A stretch of 64,000 nucleotides of DNA from JALZMG01 sp963844175 (GCA_963844175.1 CAWJNE010000015.1:10437-74436); one strand, 5' to 3'; shown: positions 42,627-52,128, counted from the stretch's first letter. The notes: generated by a model from the sequence alone, not told the origin. Program-made: numbers and translations.

Positions 42627-45206
42627 ATGCACGTTCCCGCCCGCTTCGTCGACCTCGTGCGCGGTGCCGGCGACCCGTGCGCGGTGGCCGTCGTCGAGGA
42701 CGGCCGACCGCTCACCTACGAGCAGCTGTGGGATCGCGTGGCCAGCCGTCGCCGCGAGCTCGGTCTGACCCGGCGGTCGCTCGTCCTGCTCTCCGGCCCC
42801 AACTCGCTGCAGTTCGTCGTCACCTACCTCGCGCTCCTCGACGGCGGCCACGTCCCGCTGCTCGCCGGCGCCCGCACCGACGCCATCGTCGACGCGTGGC
42901 AGCCCGATGCCGTCGTCGTCGCCACCCGAGACAGCGTCGAGATCGATCGGCGCGCTGGGCGGGATCGCCAGGTCCACCCGGAGTTGGCGCTGCTGCTGAG
43001 CACGTCCGGATCGACGGGGTCGCCGAAGCTCGTCCGCCTGTCCCAGCGCAACCTCTCCTCCAACGCCGCGGCGATCGGCGACTACCTCGGGCTGACGGCC
43101 GCCGACCGCGGGATCACGACGCTGCCACTGCACTACTGCTACGGGCTGTCCGTGCTGCACTCGCACCTGTTGGCGGGAGCCTCCATCTCGGTCACCGACG
43201 CGTCGGTCGTCGACCCGTGCTTCACCACGGCGCTGCGGGGCGTGACCAACGTCGCCGGCGTCCCGCACACGTTCGAGCTCCTCGAGCGGGCCGGTCCCGA
43301 GCGTCTCGCCGTGCCGACGCTGCGCCTGGTCACGGTGGCCGGTGGTCGCCTGCCGCCGGCGGACGTGCGGCGATGGGGACAGCGCACGGCGGCGTGGGGC
43401 GCCGACCTGTGCCTGATGTACGGGCAGACCGAGGCGACGGCGCGGATGGCCTACCTGCCGCCGGAGCTCGTCGAGCGTCACCCACAGGCGATCGGCCGAC
43501 CGATCCCGGGTGGCAGCTTCGAGTTGGTGGCCGTCGACGACCAGCCGGCCGACGTCGGCGAGCTCGTCTACCGCGGCCCGAACGTGATGATGGGCTACGC
43601 CGTCTCCGACGCCGACCTCGCCGTCGGCGCGGTGGTCGAGGCACTGCACACCGGTGACCTCGCCCGCCATCACGCCGCCGACGACGTCTACGAGATCGTC
43701 GGGCGGCGGGCGCGGTTCGTCAAGCCGTTCGGGCTGCGCGTCGATCTCGACGCGCTGGAGGTCGACCTCTCCACGGTCGTCGGCGAGGCTGCCGTGGGCG
43801 GGGACGACGACGGGCTGGTGGTCGTCGCCCCAGGCGCCTCGGCCGACGCAATCCGCCGCCGCGTCTCCGGCCGCTCCGGGCTGCCCGAAGCGACGCTCCT
43901 GGTCGACACCGAGCGACCGATCCCGCGCACGGAGACCGGGAAGGTGGACTACGCCGCCGTCAGCCAACGCGGGCGGGCCGGCCGGGCAGCCGCCCCCTTT
44001 CCGGCGCCCGTGTCGTCGGTGGCGGCGACGTACGAGACCGTGCTCGGGCGCACCGACGTCACGCCGACGAGCACGTTCGTGTCCCTCGGCGGCGACTCGA
44101 TGAGCTACGTCGAGTGCGCCGTCCGCCTGGAGGACGTGGTCGGCCGGCTCCCCGCCGACTGGCACCTGCGCACGGTCAGTGAGCTCGATGCACCGCGCCC
44201 GCCGCAGCGGCTGCGCCGACTGGACACCACGACGATCCTGCGTGCCGTCGGCATCTGCTGCATCGTGTCGACCCACATGGGCCTGTGGTTCTTCCCGGGC
44301 GGGGCACACATCATGCTCGCCGTCGTCGGCTACAACCTCAGCCGCTTCCAGCTCTCGATGGCCGGCACCGGAGATCGCATCCACGCGCTCTTGCGGACCA
44401 CCTGGCGGATCGTCACGCCCGTCGTCGCGTGGGTCGCCGTGACGATGTTCCTCGTCGGCGGCTATGGGGTCTTCACGCTGCTGCTCGTCAACAACTACCT
44501 CGGCCCGGCCACCCACCAGAACGGCCGATGGCACTTCTGGTTCGTCGAGGTGGTCGTCCACCTCCTGTTGATCACGATCCTCGTGCTGGCCATCCCGGCG
44601 GTCCGGCGCGCCGAGCGGCGAGCGCCGTTCCTCTTCGCCCTCGGCGTGCTGCTGTTGTGCCTGGTCTGGCGGCTGATGCCGCTCGGTGCCGAGCGCAACC
44701 TGCGCTTCCAGACCCACAGCGTCGCCTTCTTCTTCGCCCTCGGTTGGCTGATCCACCAGTCGCGGGCGGTGCGCCAGCGCGTGCTCACCACCGCCCTGTG
44801 CATCGTGACGATCCCGGGTGCCCTCGGTCTCGGTGGGTACTTCGCCGACGCCCGACGCGAGTGGTTCGTCGCCCTTGCGTTGATCGCGCTCACCTGGATC
44901 CGAGCGGTGCCCGTGCCGGCGGTCGTGCTGCGGCTCGTCGCCGTGGTCGCCGCGGCGAGCCTGTGGATCCTCATCACCCACTTCAAGATCTGGCCACCGC
45001 TCGCCCGCGCCGTCGACCGGGAGTGGGCCTACGTGCTCACGATCGTGGCCGGTGTGCTCGTCTGGGCGACCGCCGAGCAGCTCTCGAGGCTGACCCGGCG
45101 GTGCTGGCACCCCCTGCGTGCCGCAGCGCCACGGATGGTTCGCCGCCGCCCGCCACCGATGGCGCAGCCCAGCCCGGCCCTTCCGGGTCCGACCGCCCCC
45201 GCCTGA
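42627..45206 (+). CDS. Adenylation-carrier-membrane acyltransferase fusion
   Basis: An 859-residue protein with three parts. Residues 1-450 form an AMP-binding domain: LLLSTSGSTGSPKLV at 122-136, YGQTEATARM, TGDLARHH and TGK (Lys439). A carrier domain follows at about 462-525 with the phosphopantetheine Ser in FVSLGGDSMSY (Ser491). From about 532 to 820 are roughly ten membrane helices with acyltransferase-3 traits, including an early His (IVSTHMGLWFF). The logic is activate, tether, and transfer an acyl or aminoacyl group across the membrane, comparable to Dlt systems but in one chain. The acceptor and acyl group are unknown. No partner genes are adjacent. Confidence 0.87.
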   Translation: MHVPARFVDLVRGAGDPCAVAVVEDGRPLTYEQLWDRVASRRRELGLTRRSLVLLSGPNSLQFVVTYLALLDGGHVPLLAGARTDAIVDAWQPDAVVVATRDSVEIDRRAGRDRQVHPELALLLSTSGSTGSPKLVRLSQRNLSSNAAAIGDYLGLTAADRGITTLPLHYCYGLSVLHSHLLAGASISVTDASVVDPCFTTALRGVTNVAGVPHTFELLERAGPERLAVPTLRLVTVAGGRLPPADVRRWGQRTAAWGADLCLMYGQTEATARMAYLPPELVERHPQAIGRPIPGGSFELVAVDDQPADVGELVYRGPNVMMGYAVSDADLAVGAVVEALHTGDLARHHAADDVYEIVGRRARFVKPFGLRVDLDALEVDLSTVVGEAAVGGDDDGLVVVAPGASADAIRRRVSGRSGLPEATLLVDTERPIPRTETGKVDYAAVSQRGRAGRAAAPFPAPVSSVAATYETVLGRTDVTPTSTFVSLGGDSMSYVECAVRLEDVVGRLPADWHLRTVSELDAPRPPQRLRRLDTTTILRAVGICCIVSTHMGLWFFPGGAHIMLAVVGYNLSRFQLSMAGTGDRIHALLRTTWRIVTPVVAWVAVTMFLVGGYGVFTLLLVNNYLGPATHQNGRWHFWFVEVVVHLLLITILVLAIPAVRRAERRAPFLFALGVLLLCLVWRLMPLGAERNLRFQTHSVAFFFALGWLIHQSRAVRQRVLTTALCIVTIPGALGLGGYFADARREWFVALALIALTWIRAVPVPAVVLRLVAVVAAASLWILITHFKIWPPLARAVDREWAYVLTIVAGVLVWATAEQLSRLTRRCWHPLRAAAPRMVRRRPPPMAQPSPALPGPTAPA

Positions 45207-45279
45207 GCCGACTGCTACGTCGCGGCTCGACGTCGACATCATGTTTGCGGATCCACCTCAGCCGCGGTGTGTTCGTCGG

Positions 45280-46401
45280 TCAGGCGGGCGCTCGCCAGTC
45301 GATCCAGTTCCCGTGGGCGTGCACGGACGCGAGGTGCTGGACGCTCTCGACGCCGTCGATCATCACCATCGCGCCGAGCACGTCCGGACCAGATGAGTCA
45401 CCGGCGCCGACCGCGGTGAGTGCATCGACGGTCCCGCCGTTCTCGGCGCTGATCCATGCCACCGGCCGTCGCGCCGACGCGTCGCGCAGCAGCTCGACGA
45501 ACTCCGCCCGTTCGTCCAGTGAGAAGTAGCCGAACGCCCACGTGGTCATCACGATGGCCGTGGCCCCGTCCGGGAGCCTGGCGAGGACGCCGGGCAGCAC
45601 GGCATCGGCGCGACCGGCGACCACCTTCGGCAGGTCGCGCTGGGCCAGCCGGATCGACGCCTGGACCCGCTCGGCCCGGCCGGTGTCGGGCCAGACGCAG
45701 GCGAGCAGCCAGCGAGCGTCCGTCGGGTCGGACAGATCGATCGGCGAGAGGTCGATCCCCACTCGGTGCACGAGCTCCGGGAGCTGATCGGCGATCGGCG
45801 GGTCGCCGCCCGTCACCTCGCAGTCGATCCGCACGGGCGACTCGGACGGCCCAGTCGCGCCGGCGGCGCCGTAGTCCAACCGGAACCGGTCGCAGAGGAG
45901 GTTGATCCCGGCGCTCGCACCCACGTCGACGAGGCAGAAGGGACCCGGAAGACGAGCCGCGACCCAGGTGAGGGCCGGGCCGATGAGCGCGCTGCGCCCA
46001 CAGTCGTTCGTCTGGACCCGTCGAGTCTGCAGCAACGCCAGCAGCCGAGTTCGCTCACTCCGGCACAGATCGAGGAACAACGGACCGGGGTCGGCATCGG
46101 ACCGTCCGCCGTACACGTCGCCGAGCGGGTGCTCGAGCCCATCGAGCAGCAGGTAGCGCACGGCTCCGAGCGGCGCCAGGGGCAGGTGGGCGGCTGGCGG
46201 CGCCTCCCGGAACAGCTCGAGCACGTCCCGATCGCCCGCCACCGCCTCGGCCACCCGTTCGTAGATCGGCGAGTACCCGCGGAACTGCTGCTCGCCGAAC
46301 CAGCGCCACAGATCGGCGAGGTCCGCCGTCGCGTCGCCCACCTCGCCGACGGTAGCCCCAGCGATTCGATCGACGCTCACGTGGAGATCGGCGGTCGGCA
46401 T
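45280..46401 (-). CDS. DUF2332 family protein
   Basis: A 373-residue protein, ATG at 46401. Features: WRWFGEQQFRGYSPIYERVAEAV, FLDLCRSERTRLLALLQTRRVQTND, FCLVDVGASAGINLLCDRFRLDY and VMTTWAFGYFSLDERAEFVEL. The VGASAGINLL segment resembles an S-adenosylmethionine-binding loop, so a methyltransferase fold is likely. Function unknown. Divergent from the sigma factor gene. Confidence 0.9.
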   Translation of the reverse strand: MPTADLHVSVDRIAGATVGEVGDATADLADLWRWFGEQQFRGYSPIYERVAEAVAGDRDVLELFREAPPAAHLPLAPLGAVRYLLLDGLEHPLGDVYGGRSDADPGPLFLDLCRSERTRLLALLQTRRVQTNDCGRSALIGPALTWVAARLPGPFCLVDVGASAGINLLCDRFRLDYGAAGATGPSESPVRIDCEVTGGDPPIADQLPELVHRVGIDLSPIDLSDPTDARWLLACVWPDTGRAERVQASIRLAQRDLPKVVAGRADAVLPGVLARLPDGATAIVMTTWAFGYFSLDERAEFVELLRDASARRPVAWISAENGGTVDALTAVGAGDSSGPDVLGAMVMIDGVESVQHLASVHAHGNWIDWRAPA

Positions 46402-46453
46402 GCGACCCAACCTGGCAGCCGCCCCCGGCGTGTCAGTCCTGGTGATTACGGTC

Positions 46454-46960
46454 ATGAGTGACGCCATGGCGACGGTCGACTTCGAAGCCGACGACGTCGC
46501 CGCGTTGTTCCGTGCCCACTACACGCGCCTCGTGCGCGCCTTGGCCGTCGTCTGCGGGGATGGCGAGCTCGCCGCCGACGCCGTCCAGGAGGCCTTCGCC
46601 CGAGCGCACACTCGCTGGCCGACGATCCGTCACTACGACGACCCGGTCGGGTGGGTTCGACGCGTTGCCATCAACCTGCTGCGCGACGACCGACGCCGCA
46701 ACACGCGCAAGCGGCGCGCCCTGGAACGCATGGCGACCATGAACCCGGCGACCACACCGCCGCCGACCGAGCCGGAGGCAACCGCGACGATCTTGGCGGC
46801 ACTGCCGCGGCAACAGCGGACGGCGGCTGCCCTGTTCTACGTGGACGGGCTCTCGGTCGACGAGGTGGCCACGGCGATGGGGATCGCGCCGGGCTCGGTC
46901 AAGTCGCACTTGCACGACGCCCGCCGGTCATTGCGGATGAAGCTGGGAGGTGAGCGGTGA
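46454..46960 (+). CDS. ECF-type sigma-70 factor
   Basis: A 168-residue protein, ATG 46454; earlier in-frame starts exist at 46400. Region 2 is DVAALFRAHYTRLVRALAVVCGDGELAADAVQEAFARA, cut here only to show the DAVQEAF core and WVRRVAINLLRDDRRR; region 4 is LPRQQRTAAALFYVDGLSVDE with VKSHLHDARRSLR. It belongs to the SigE-like actinobacterial ECF group. Its stop overlaps the next start (GTGA), and that gene encodes a membrane protein that could be its anti-sigma factor. Confidence 0.88.
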   Translation: MSDAMATVDFEADDVAALFRAHYTRLVRALAVVCGDGELAADAVQEAFARAHTRWPTIRHYDDPVGWVRRVAINLLRDDRRRNTRKRRALERMATMNPATTPPPTEPEATATILAALPRQQRTAAALFYVDGLSVDEVATAMGIAPGSVKSHLHDARRSLRMKLGGER

Positions 46961-47628
46961 CGGACGACTACGAAGACTTCGACGATCCGGAGGTGGCCGC
47001 GCTGCTGCGCGGTCACGCCGACCGACTCACCGGACCGATCGACGTCGACGGCGCGCTCCGGGACGTCCAGCAGCGGGCCCGTGTCCGACGTCGCTGGCGT
47101 GCCGTCGGCTCCGCGCTCACCGCCGCCGCCGCTGCCGTCGCCATCGTCGTCACGGCGAGCGTGCTGGTCGGCGATGACGACCGGCCCACGGTGCGGACGC
47201 CGGCCGCCCAACCCGCCGCTCCGTCGACGGCGACGGCAACGACTCCCCCGGCCTCGAGCGTCCCGAGCACGGCGCCGCCGAGCACGTCTGGGCCGACGTC
47301 GACCGACTCGACGACCACCACGTCGCGCAGCACGCCGACGACGTCCGCCCCGGCTGGAGCGCCAGCCACGCAGCCGCGACCGACACCGGCCGCCCCATCG
47401 GCGTCCACGTCGACGTTCACGAGTGCCGGAGGTTCGATCGTCGTCACGCTCTCCAACGACGCCATCTCGCTCGCCGATGACCCCTCACCGTCGCTCGGCT
47501 GGTCGTACCGGATCGACGACGACGGACCGTCCAGGGTGCGGGTGAGGTTCGAGCGAGACGATCAACGCTCCGAGATCCGCGTCGATCTGCAGGGCGACCA
47601 ACTGGTTCCGGATATCACCGAGGACTGA
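46957..47628 (+). CDS. Probable anti-sigma factor, membrane-anchored
   Basis: A 223-residue protein. The cytoplasmic N-terminus (about 50 residues, acidic, then RDVQQRARVRRRWR) is followed by one helix at about residues 50-71. A long Thr/Ser/Pro-rich extracytoplasmic stalk ends in a small beta domain (GGSIVVTLSNDAISLADDPS, RVRVRFERDDQRSEIRVDL). There is no zinc-binding HxxxCxxC motif, so it is not a standard ZAS protein. Overlap with the sigma factor gene by 4 bases supports the anti-sigma role. Confidence 0.75.
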   Translation: MTDDYEDFDDPEVAALLRGHADRLTGPIDVDGALRDVQQRARVRRRWRAVGSALTAAAAAVAIVVTASVLVGDDDRPTVRTPAAQPAAPSTATATTPPASSVPSTAPPSTSGPTSTDSTTTTSRSTPTTSAPAGAPATQPRPTPAAPSASTSTFTSAGGSIVVTLSNDAISLADDPSPSLGWSYRIDDDGPSRVRVRFERDDQRSEIRVDLQGDQLVPDITED

Positions 47629-47701
47629 TCCGGCGGCCGACCCAACCGGCCGCCGCGACGCGTCGTGTCATCGACGACCAACGCCCGACAGGAGACCGTC
47701 G

Positions 47702-48415
47702 ATGACCACCACCCCATCTCGCCGAACCATCGCCCTTGCCGTCGTCGGCGGCGCCGCGCTCCTCACTGGGGTCGGCGCCGGCATCACCCAAGCCCTGACC
47801 ACCGATCACCTCGGCGAGCTCCCCGAGCTCGAGCGACAAGCGGCGCCCACGTCCACGATCGACCACATCACCGTCGCCCCGGCTGCCCCCGTGCCGACGG
47901 TCGGTCCGCCCACGACGCCGACGACCACGCCGAGCACCCAGACACCCACCACCGCCAGCGAGCTGACGGTCACGTCGGCGACGGCACCGAGCGTCACCGA
48001 GGCCACGACGGGCACCAGCGGCTCCGTTCCCGAGAACACGTCGGCGATGGCCGCCACGACCGGCACGGCGCCCTCCAACACCGTCCCGTCCGCCAGCGTG
48101 CCCAGCACGGTCGACGACAACGGTGGTGACCGACGCGGCGACGAAACAGCGGCCACGACCGCGACGACCAGTGGTCGATCAGCGGCGACGACGTGCACGA
48201 CGACGACCGCAGCGGCCGCGGCCGGGGACGCGGCGGCGACGACGGCCACGGTGACAGCAGCGGGCGCGACCACCCGGAGGACGACTGACCGTTGCGCGCT
48301 CCGAGGCGTCACGGTTGTGGCGGTTCAGGCGGTGAGCGCCGGGTGGTCGGTTCGAGTGCTACCGCCCGACGACGGGCACGCTCGAAAGGCCAGGCGCCGG
48401 CCGCCCGCCATGTGA
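47702..48415 (+). CDS. Thr-rich exported protein, probable frameshift near its end
   Basis: A signal-type helix (TIALAVVGGAALLTGVGAGI) is followed by a Thr/Pro-rich stretch. The frame as it stands runs to 48415 (237 residues). However, from about 48144 the other frame has much stronger C at third positions and reads SGHDRDDQWSISGDDVHDDD...GRDHPEDD, ending at 48288. Adding one A to the AAA at 48144-48146 would join them into 195 residues and remove the overlap with the convergent gene. Probably third gene of the sigma/anti-sigma unit. No function known. Confidence 0.6.
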   Translation: MTTTPSRRTIALAVVGGAALLTGVGAGITQALTTDHLGELPELERQAAPTSTIDHITVAPAAPVPTVGPPTTPTTTPSTQTPTTASELTVTSATAPSVTEATTGTSGSVPENTSAMAATTGTAPSNTVPSASVPSTVDDNGGDRRGDETAATTATTSGRSAATTCTTTTAAAAAGDAAATTATVTAAGATTRRTTDRCALRGVTVVAVQAVSAGWSVRVLPPDDGHARKARRRPPAM

Positions 48416-48598
48416 TGTCGCCAGCCAGCGAACCGCCTCATCGAGGAGGTCTCCGACCGCAAGACCGACCACCCCGCTGGCGGCCACGTTGCGGGCGAAG
48501 CGCTCGATTCCCTGGTGCCGCCCGGAACGAGTCGCAGCGAGAGCGCCGACGATGACGGTTCCGCCGATGAGCAGACCTGCTCGCATCCCGCTCGTCAT
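48359..48598 (-). CDS. Small membrane-associated protein, unknown
   Basis: A 79-residue protein from ATG 48598, with an alternative start at 48616. A hydrophobic segment near the N-terminus (GLLIGGTVIVGALAA) is followed by a second weak one (NVAASGVVGLAVGDLLDEAV). No family recognised. It would overlap the frame of the convergent Thr-rich gene unless that gene ends at 48288. Between it and 48857 (about 260 bases) nothing convincing is seen. Confidence 0.45.
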   Translation of the reverse strand: MTSGMRAGLLIGGTVIVGALAATRSGRHQGIERFARNVAASGVVGLAVGDLLDEAVRWLATSHGGRPAPGLSSVPVVGR

Positions 48599-48856
48599 CA
48601 TTTCCTCGTCCAGCAACTCGTGCGTCGGACGACGCGCGTCGGCGACGTGGGGGCCGCCGCATCCCCAGCGTCACCGCCCCTCGTGGGGCTCGCAGCGACG
48701 AGCATCGCCCCGCCGACCATCGCACCGAACGATCGGTCGTCCACGGTTCGCCTCCTTGCTGGCGTGATCAGTTCGAGATTCAGCGCGCACGGCCAATCCG
48801 GGGACGGCGTGGCGTCGCGACCTGCCCGGTCGCGACGCCCGTCCGCGCGAGCCACC

Positions 48857-49252
48857 TCAGGCGAGGAGGCGAGCCTTCTGCTGTTGGAACTCAGCGTCGC
48901 TCAGCACACCCCGCTCCTTCAAGTCGGCCAGCTTGGCCAACTCCTCGGCCGTGCCCCCCGATGAGCCTGCTGCATCCTGCACGTAGCTTCTGAACGCCTC
49001 GTCCTGGGCTTGCGCCTGCTGCATGTCGTGTTCGACCATCTTGCCGCCGCGTGCGATGAGGTAGATGAACACCCCGAGGAACGGCACGACGATCACGAAG
49101 ATCGTCCACAGCGCCTTCGCCACGCCGCCGAGGTCCCGGCTGCGGAAGATGTCGCCGAACGTCCGGAAGAGCAGCAACAGCCAGCCGATCCACAGGAAGA
49201 ACCACAGCATGGTCCAAAACACTTCGAGCAGCGGATAGTCGGCAGCAATCAT
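48857..49252 (-). CDS. PLDc_N/SHOCT domain membrane protein
   Basis: A 131-residue protein. Two membrane helices (FWTMLWFFLWIGWLLLLF and ALWTIFVIVVPFLGVFIYLI) form a PLDc_N-type module. A helical linker leads to a SHOCT domain at the C-terminus: LAKLADLKERGVLSDAEFQQ then KARLLA. This architecture is common and uncharacterised in actinobacteria. It ends the leftward run that includes the sulfatase gene. Confidence 0.9.
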   Translation of the reverse strand: MIAADYPLLEVFWTMLWFFLWIGWLLLLFRTFGDIFRSRDLGGVAKALWTIFVIVVPFLGVFIYLIARGGKMVEHDMQQAQAQDEAFRSYVQDAAGSSGGTAEELAKLADLKERGVLSDAEFQQQKARLLA

Positions 49253-49298
49253 CGGGTCTTCTCCATGGTCTTCTCCTTCATCAGGTGGTGTTCGTGGT

Positions 49299-51656
49299 TC
49301 ATTGTTGAGCCATCAGGCGGGCGAGCTCGGCCTCGTCGTCGGTGATCAGTTCACCGCCAAGGTCGAACGTGACGCTGTGGATGGTGTCGGTGAACTCGAA
49401 CGGCGGCTCGTAGCCGCTTCCGGCAGGTGCGCCGAAGTCATATCCGCAACTGAGTCCCTCAAGCTCAAACAGCAACGGCGTGGTGTGCGGGAAGTCGCCG
49501 TTGGCGGCGATCGTACCGTCGATGTAGAGCTGGCCGCGTCCCGGGCTGCCCTTGCCCACGCTGAAATCGGGCTGACCGGTCGACTCGAACTCGAAGCGCA
49601 GCGCATGCCGCCCCGGCGGCACCGGATCGATCGACTGCAACTCGAACTGGTCGAGTCCCATGTAGTTGTACACGAAACGAAGTCGTCCGTCCTTGAGGTG
49701 GAAGGTGTACCCACCAGCGTCGCCGCCCTGGGCGACGAGCACGCCGCTGGCGCCAGCCGTCGTCGTGTCCACGTCCGCCTCGATCGAGAACGAGCGGTTG
49801 AGCACACGCGGTGCGGCGAACGCCGGGACGACGGCACCGTTCGGATAGTAGGTGAAGCTAGTGCGGGGCTTCGATGTCTGGGGACGCTCGGCGGCGAGCC
49901 GCGCCTGCATCGACCCGTCGACCGGCAACACCTTGTACTTCTCCGCCTCCGTCCACCACAGTGCGACCAGTTCGCGCAGCCGGTCGGGATGCTCCCCGGC
50001 GACGTTGTGGGACTCGGTCGGATCGGTCGCCATGTCGTACAGCTCCCACCCCGCCGCGTCGAGCTGGTCGAGGATCGCCGGCGTGATCGGGTCGCCCAAC
50101 TTGTGACCGAGCTGCGCTGCCGTCACGAAGTCGGGGCCCGGCCACGGGCACACCGCCCGCCAGCCGTCGTGGTAGATCGAGCGGTGCCCGAACATCTCGA
50201 AGTACTGCGTCTCGTGGTTGGTCGCCGCGCCCGCATCATCGAAGGTGTGGGCGAACGTCACCCCCTCGAGTGGTGTCTGGGTGACGCCCCGGAGCGTCGC
50301 CGGCGCTTCGACGCCGACGACATCGAGGACCGTCGGCACCATGTCGATGGCGTGGGCGTACTGAGTTCGGATCTCACCCCGGGCAGCTATCCCGGCCGGC
50401 CAGGAGATGATGAACGGATCGGTTGCCCCGCCTCGGTACGTCTCCCGCTTCCACCGGCGGAACGGTGTGTTGCCGGCCCACGTCCATCCGTAGGGGTAGT
50501 GGTTGTACGACTTCGGCCCGCCGAGCTCTTCGATCTTGGCCAGGTTCTCCTCGAAGCTCTCCGGGACGTTGTTGAAGAAGAGCATCTCGTTGAACGAGCC
50601 GATCGGACCGCCTTCGGCCGAGGCCCCGTTGTCGGAGATGACCATGATCAGGGTGTTGTCGAGCTCGCCGATTCGCTCGAGCGTGTCGAGGATCCGGCCG
50701 AAATGGTGATCGGCATGCGACACGAACCCGGCGAACACCTCCATCATCCTCGCGTACAGGCGACGCTCGTCGTCCGACAACGTGCTCCACTCGGCGACAT
50801 CCGGGTCACGCGGTGACAGCTCGGCGTCGGCGGGGAGCAAGCCGAGGTCCTGCTGGCGGGCGAACACCGTCTCGCGGTAAGCGTCCCACCCATCGTCGAA
50901 TTGCCCCTCGTAGCGGTCGGCCCACTCCTTCGGGACATGGTGCGGGGCGTGCGCGGCACCGGTCGCGTAATACATGAAGAACGGCTTCTCCGGCGCGTTC
51001 ACATGGGCGTCGAGCATCAGTTTGATCGCCTGGTCAGCGAGGTCCTCGCTGAGGTGGTAGCCGTCGTCGGGCTGTCGCGGTTGGCGGATCGAGGCGTTGT
51101 CCTGGGTGAGGTCCGGGTACCACTGGTTCGTCTCGCCGCCGAGAAACCCGTAGAAGCGTTCGAAGCCACGGCCGAGCGGCCAGCGATGGAACGGACCGGC
51201 GGCGGTGTTGTCCTCGGACGGCGAGAGGTGCCACTTGCCCAGGCAGAACGTGTTGTAACCCTGCTCGACCAGCATCTCCGGCAACATGCCGTTCTCGAAC
51301 GGCATCCGGCCGTCGTACCCCGGATAACCCGTTGCCAACTCCATGATGCACGCAACTCCGCTGGAGTGGTGGTTGCGTCCAGTCAGGATGCACGAACGCG
51401 TCGGCGAGCAGAGGGCGGTGGTGTGCATGTTGGCGTAGCGCAGACCCTGCGCCGCGACACGATCAATGTTCGGTGTCTCGACGAGACCGCCGAAGCACGA
51501 GAGCTGCCCGTAGCCGACGTCGTCGAGCACGAAGAACAAGACGTTCGGCGCCCCTTCGGCGGCCCGCACCGGTGCCGGCCAGGCCGGTTCAGACTCCTCG
51601 ACCGTCCGGCCGATCTTTCCCGGGAACTCCGCGCCCTGCTCGTACTCACGAATCAT
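49299..51656 (-). CDS. Type I arylsulfatase
   Basis: A 785-residue sulfatase. The formylglycine motif CSPTRSCILTGR starts at Cys83. Metal-binding segments are VLFFVLDDVGYGQLS and VISDNGASAEGGP, and KWHLSP and YATGAAHAPHH fit the active site. A C-terminal beta-sandwich (about 620-785) follows the catalytic fold. No signal peptide is visible, so it may act in the cytoplasm. Its Cys needs conversion to formylglycine; the likely maturase is encoded at 55113-56129 on the same strand. Substrate unknown (choline, steroid or polysaccharide sulfate). Confidence 0.95.
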   Translation of the reverse strand: MIREYEQGAEFPGKIGRTVEESEPAWPAPVRAAEGAPNVLFFVLDDVGYGQLSCFGGLVETPNIDRVAAQGLRYANMHTTALCSPTRSCILTGRNHHSSGVACIMELATGYPGYDGRMPFENGMLPEMLVEQGYNTFCLGKWHLSPSEDNTAAGPFHRWPLGRGFERFYGFLGGETNQWYPDLTQDNASIRQPRQPDDGYHLSEDLADQAIKLMLDAHVNAPEKPFFMYYATGAAHAPHHVPKEWADRYEGQFDDGWDAYRETVFARQQDLGLLPADAELSPRDPDVAEWSTLSDDERRLYARMMEVFAGFVSHADHHFGRILDTLERIGELDNTLIMVISDNGASAEGGPIGSFNEMLFFNNVPESFEENLAKIEELGGPKSYNHYPYGWTWAGNTPFRRWKRETYRGGATDPFIISWPAGIAARGEIRTQYAHAIDMVPTVLDVVGVEAPATLRGVTQTPLEGVTFAHTFDDAGAATNHETQYFEMFGHRSIYHDGWRAVCPWPGPDFVTAAQLGHKLGDPITPAILDQLDAAGWELYDMATDPTESHNVAGEHPDRLRELVALWWTEAEKYKVLPVDGSMQARLAAERPQTSKPRTSFTYYPNGAVVPAFAAPRVLNRSFSIEADVDTTTAGASGVLVAQGGDAGGYTFHLKDGRLRFVYNYMGLDQFELQSIDPVPPGRHALRFEFESTGQPDFSVGKGSPGRGQLYIDGTIAANGDFPHTTPLLFELEGLSCGYDFGAPAGSGYEPPFEFTDTIHSVTFDLGGELITDDEAELARLMAQQ

Positions 51657-51784
51657 CGTTTCGTCCTCTTCCTGACTCGAAGGTGCGGTCTCAGCGGCCG
51701 CGCCGCTCGACGCGGTTGCGCGTCCGAGTCGCGGTGCCGACCACGACCGAGGTCAATGATGTACTCGACGGGACCGATCGCCAT
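51653..51784 (-). CDS. Possible 43-residue remnant of a DUF6325-type gene
   Basis: Starts ATG 51784 behind a good GAGGAAG site. The first eight residues, MAIGPVEY, are those with which DUF6325-type proteins usually begin; the rest is Arg-rich and unlike that family. The stop overlaps the sulfatase start. Probably a truncated or frameshifted remnant. The rest of 51785-51914 shows no gene. Confidence 0.3.
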   Translation of the reverse strand: MAIGPVEYIIDLGRGRHRDSDAQPRRAARPLRPHLRVRKRTKR

Positions 51785-51914
51785 CTCGCTTCCTCCTCGG
51801 TCTCGCACGCTCCGTGCGAGCGCCCACACCGGCGACGGTAGGAGGTCGTGGGGTGACTCGGCCTCACCTCGGAGGGGGTGATCAGCACGATCAGGTCGGC
51901 CGTCCTGGAGGAAC

Positions 51915-52094
51915 TCACGGCAGCGCCTCATCGTCCACCAGATGCACGTCCAGCAGCTCGAGCCCGAGCGCCTCGATGCGCCCGAGGATCCCATGCAGCG
52001 CCGATGAGTCTCCAGCGACGATCCGCAGCCTGGTGATGCTGTGATCGACCACGACGTCGATGTCCTCGAACTCACTGCGGAGCACCTCCCCCAT
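51915..52094 (-). CDS. Small ACT-like protein
   Basis: A 59-residue protein (ATG 52094 after GAAGGGGGG). Sequence such as HSITRLRIVAGDSSALHGIL and GLELLDVHLVDDEA gives the beta-alpha-beta pattern of an ACT-like or small ligand-binding fold. It lies between the antiporter-side micro-gene and the sulfatase. Function unknown. Confidence 0.5.
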   Translation of the reverse strand: MGEVLRSEFEDIDVVVDHSITRLRIVAGDSSALHGILGRIEALGLELLDVHLVDDEALP

Positions 52095-52128
52095 CCCCCC
52101 TTCACCGTGACTTCGAACGCTCGGGCGG

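Noticed and set aside
42516..45242. 908-residue open frame opposite the adenylation fusion
   Set aside because: Antisense shadow; very rich in Gln, Arg, His and Asp, no family, and the sense strand has clear catalytic motifs.
48598..48855. 85-residue minus-strand open frame
   Set aside because: Overlaps another small gene's start, composition is Arg/Thr-rich, no ribosome site or family.
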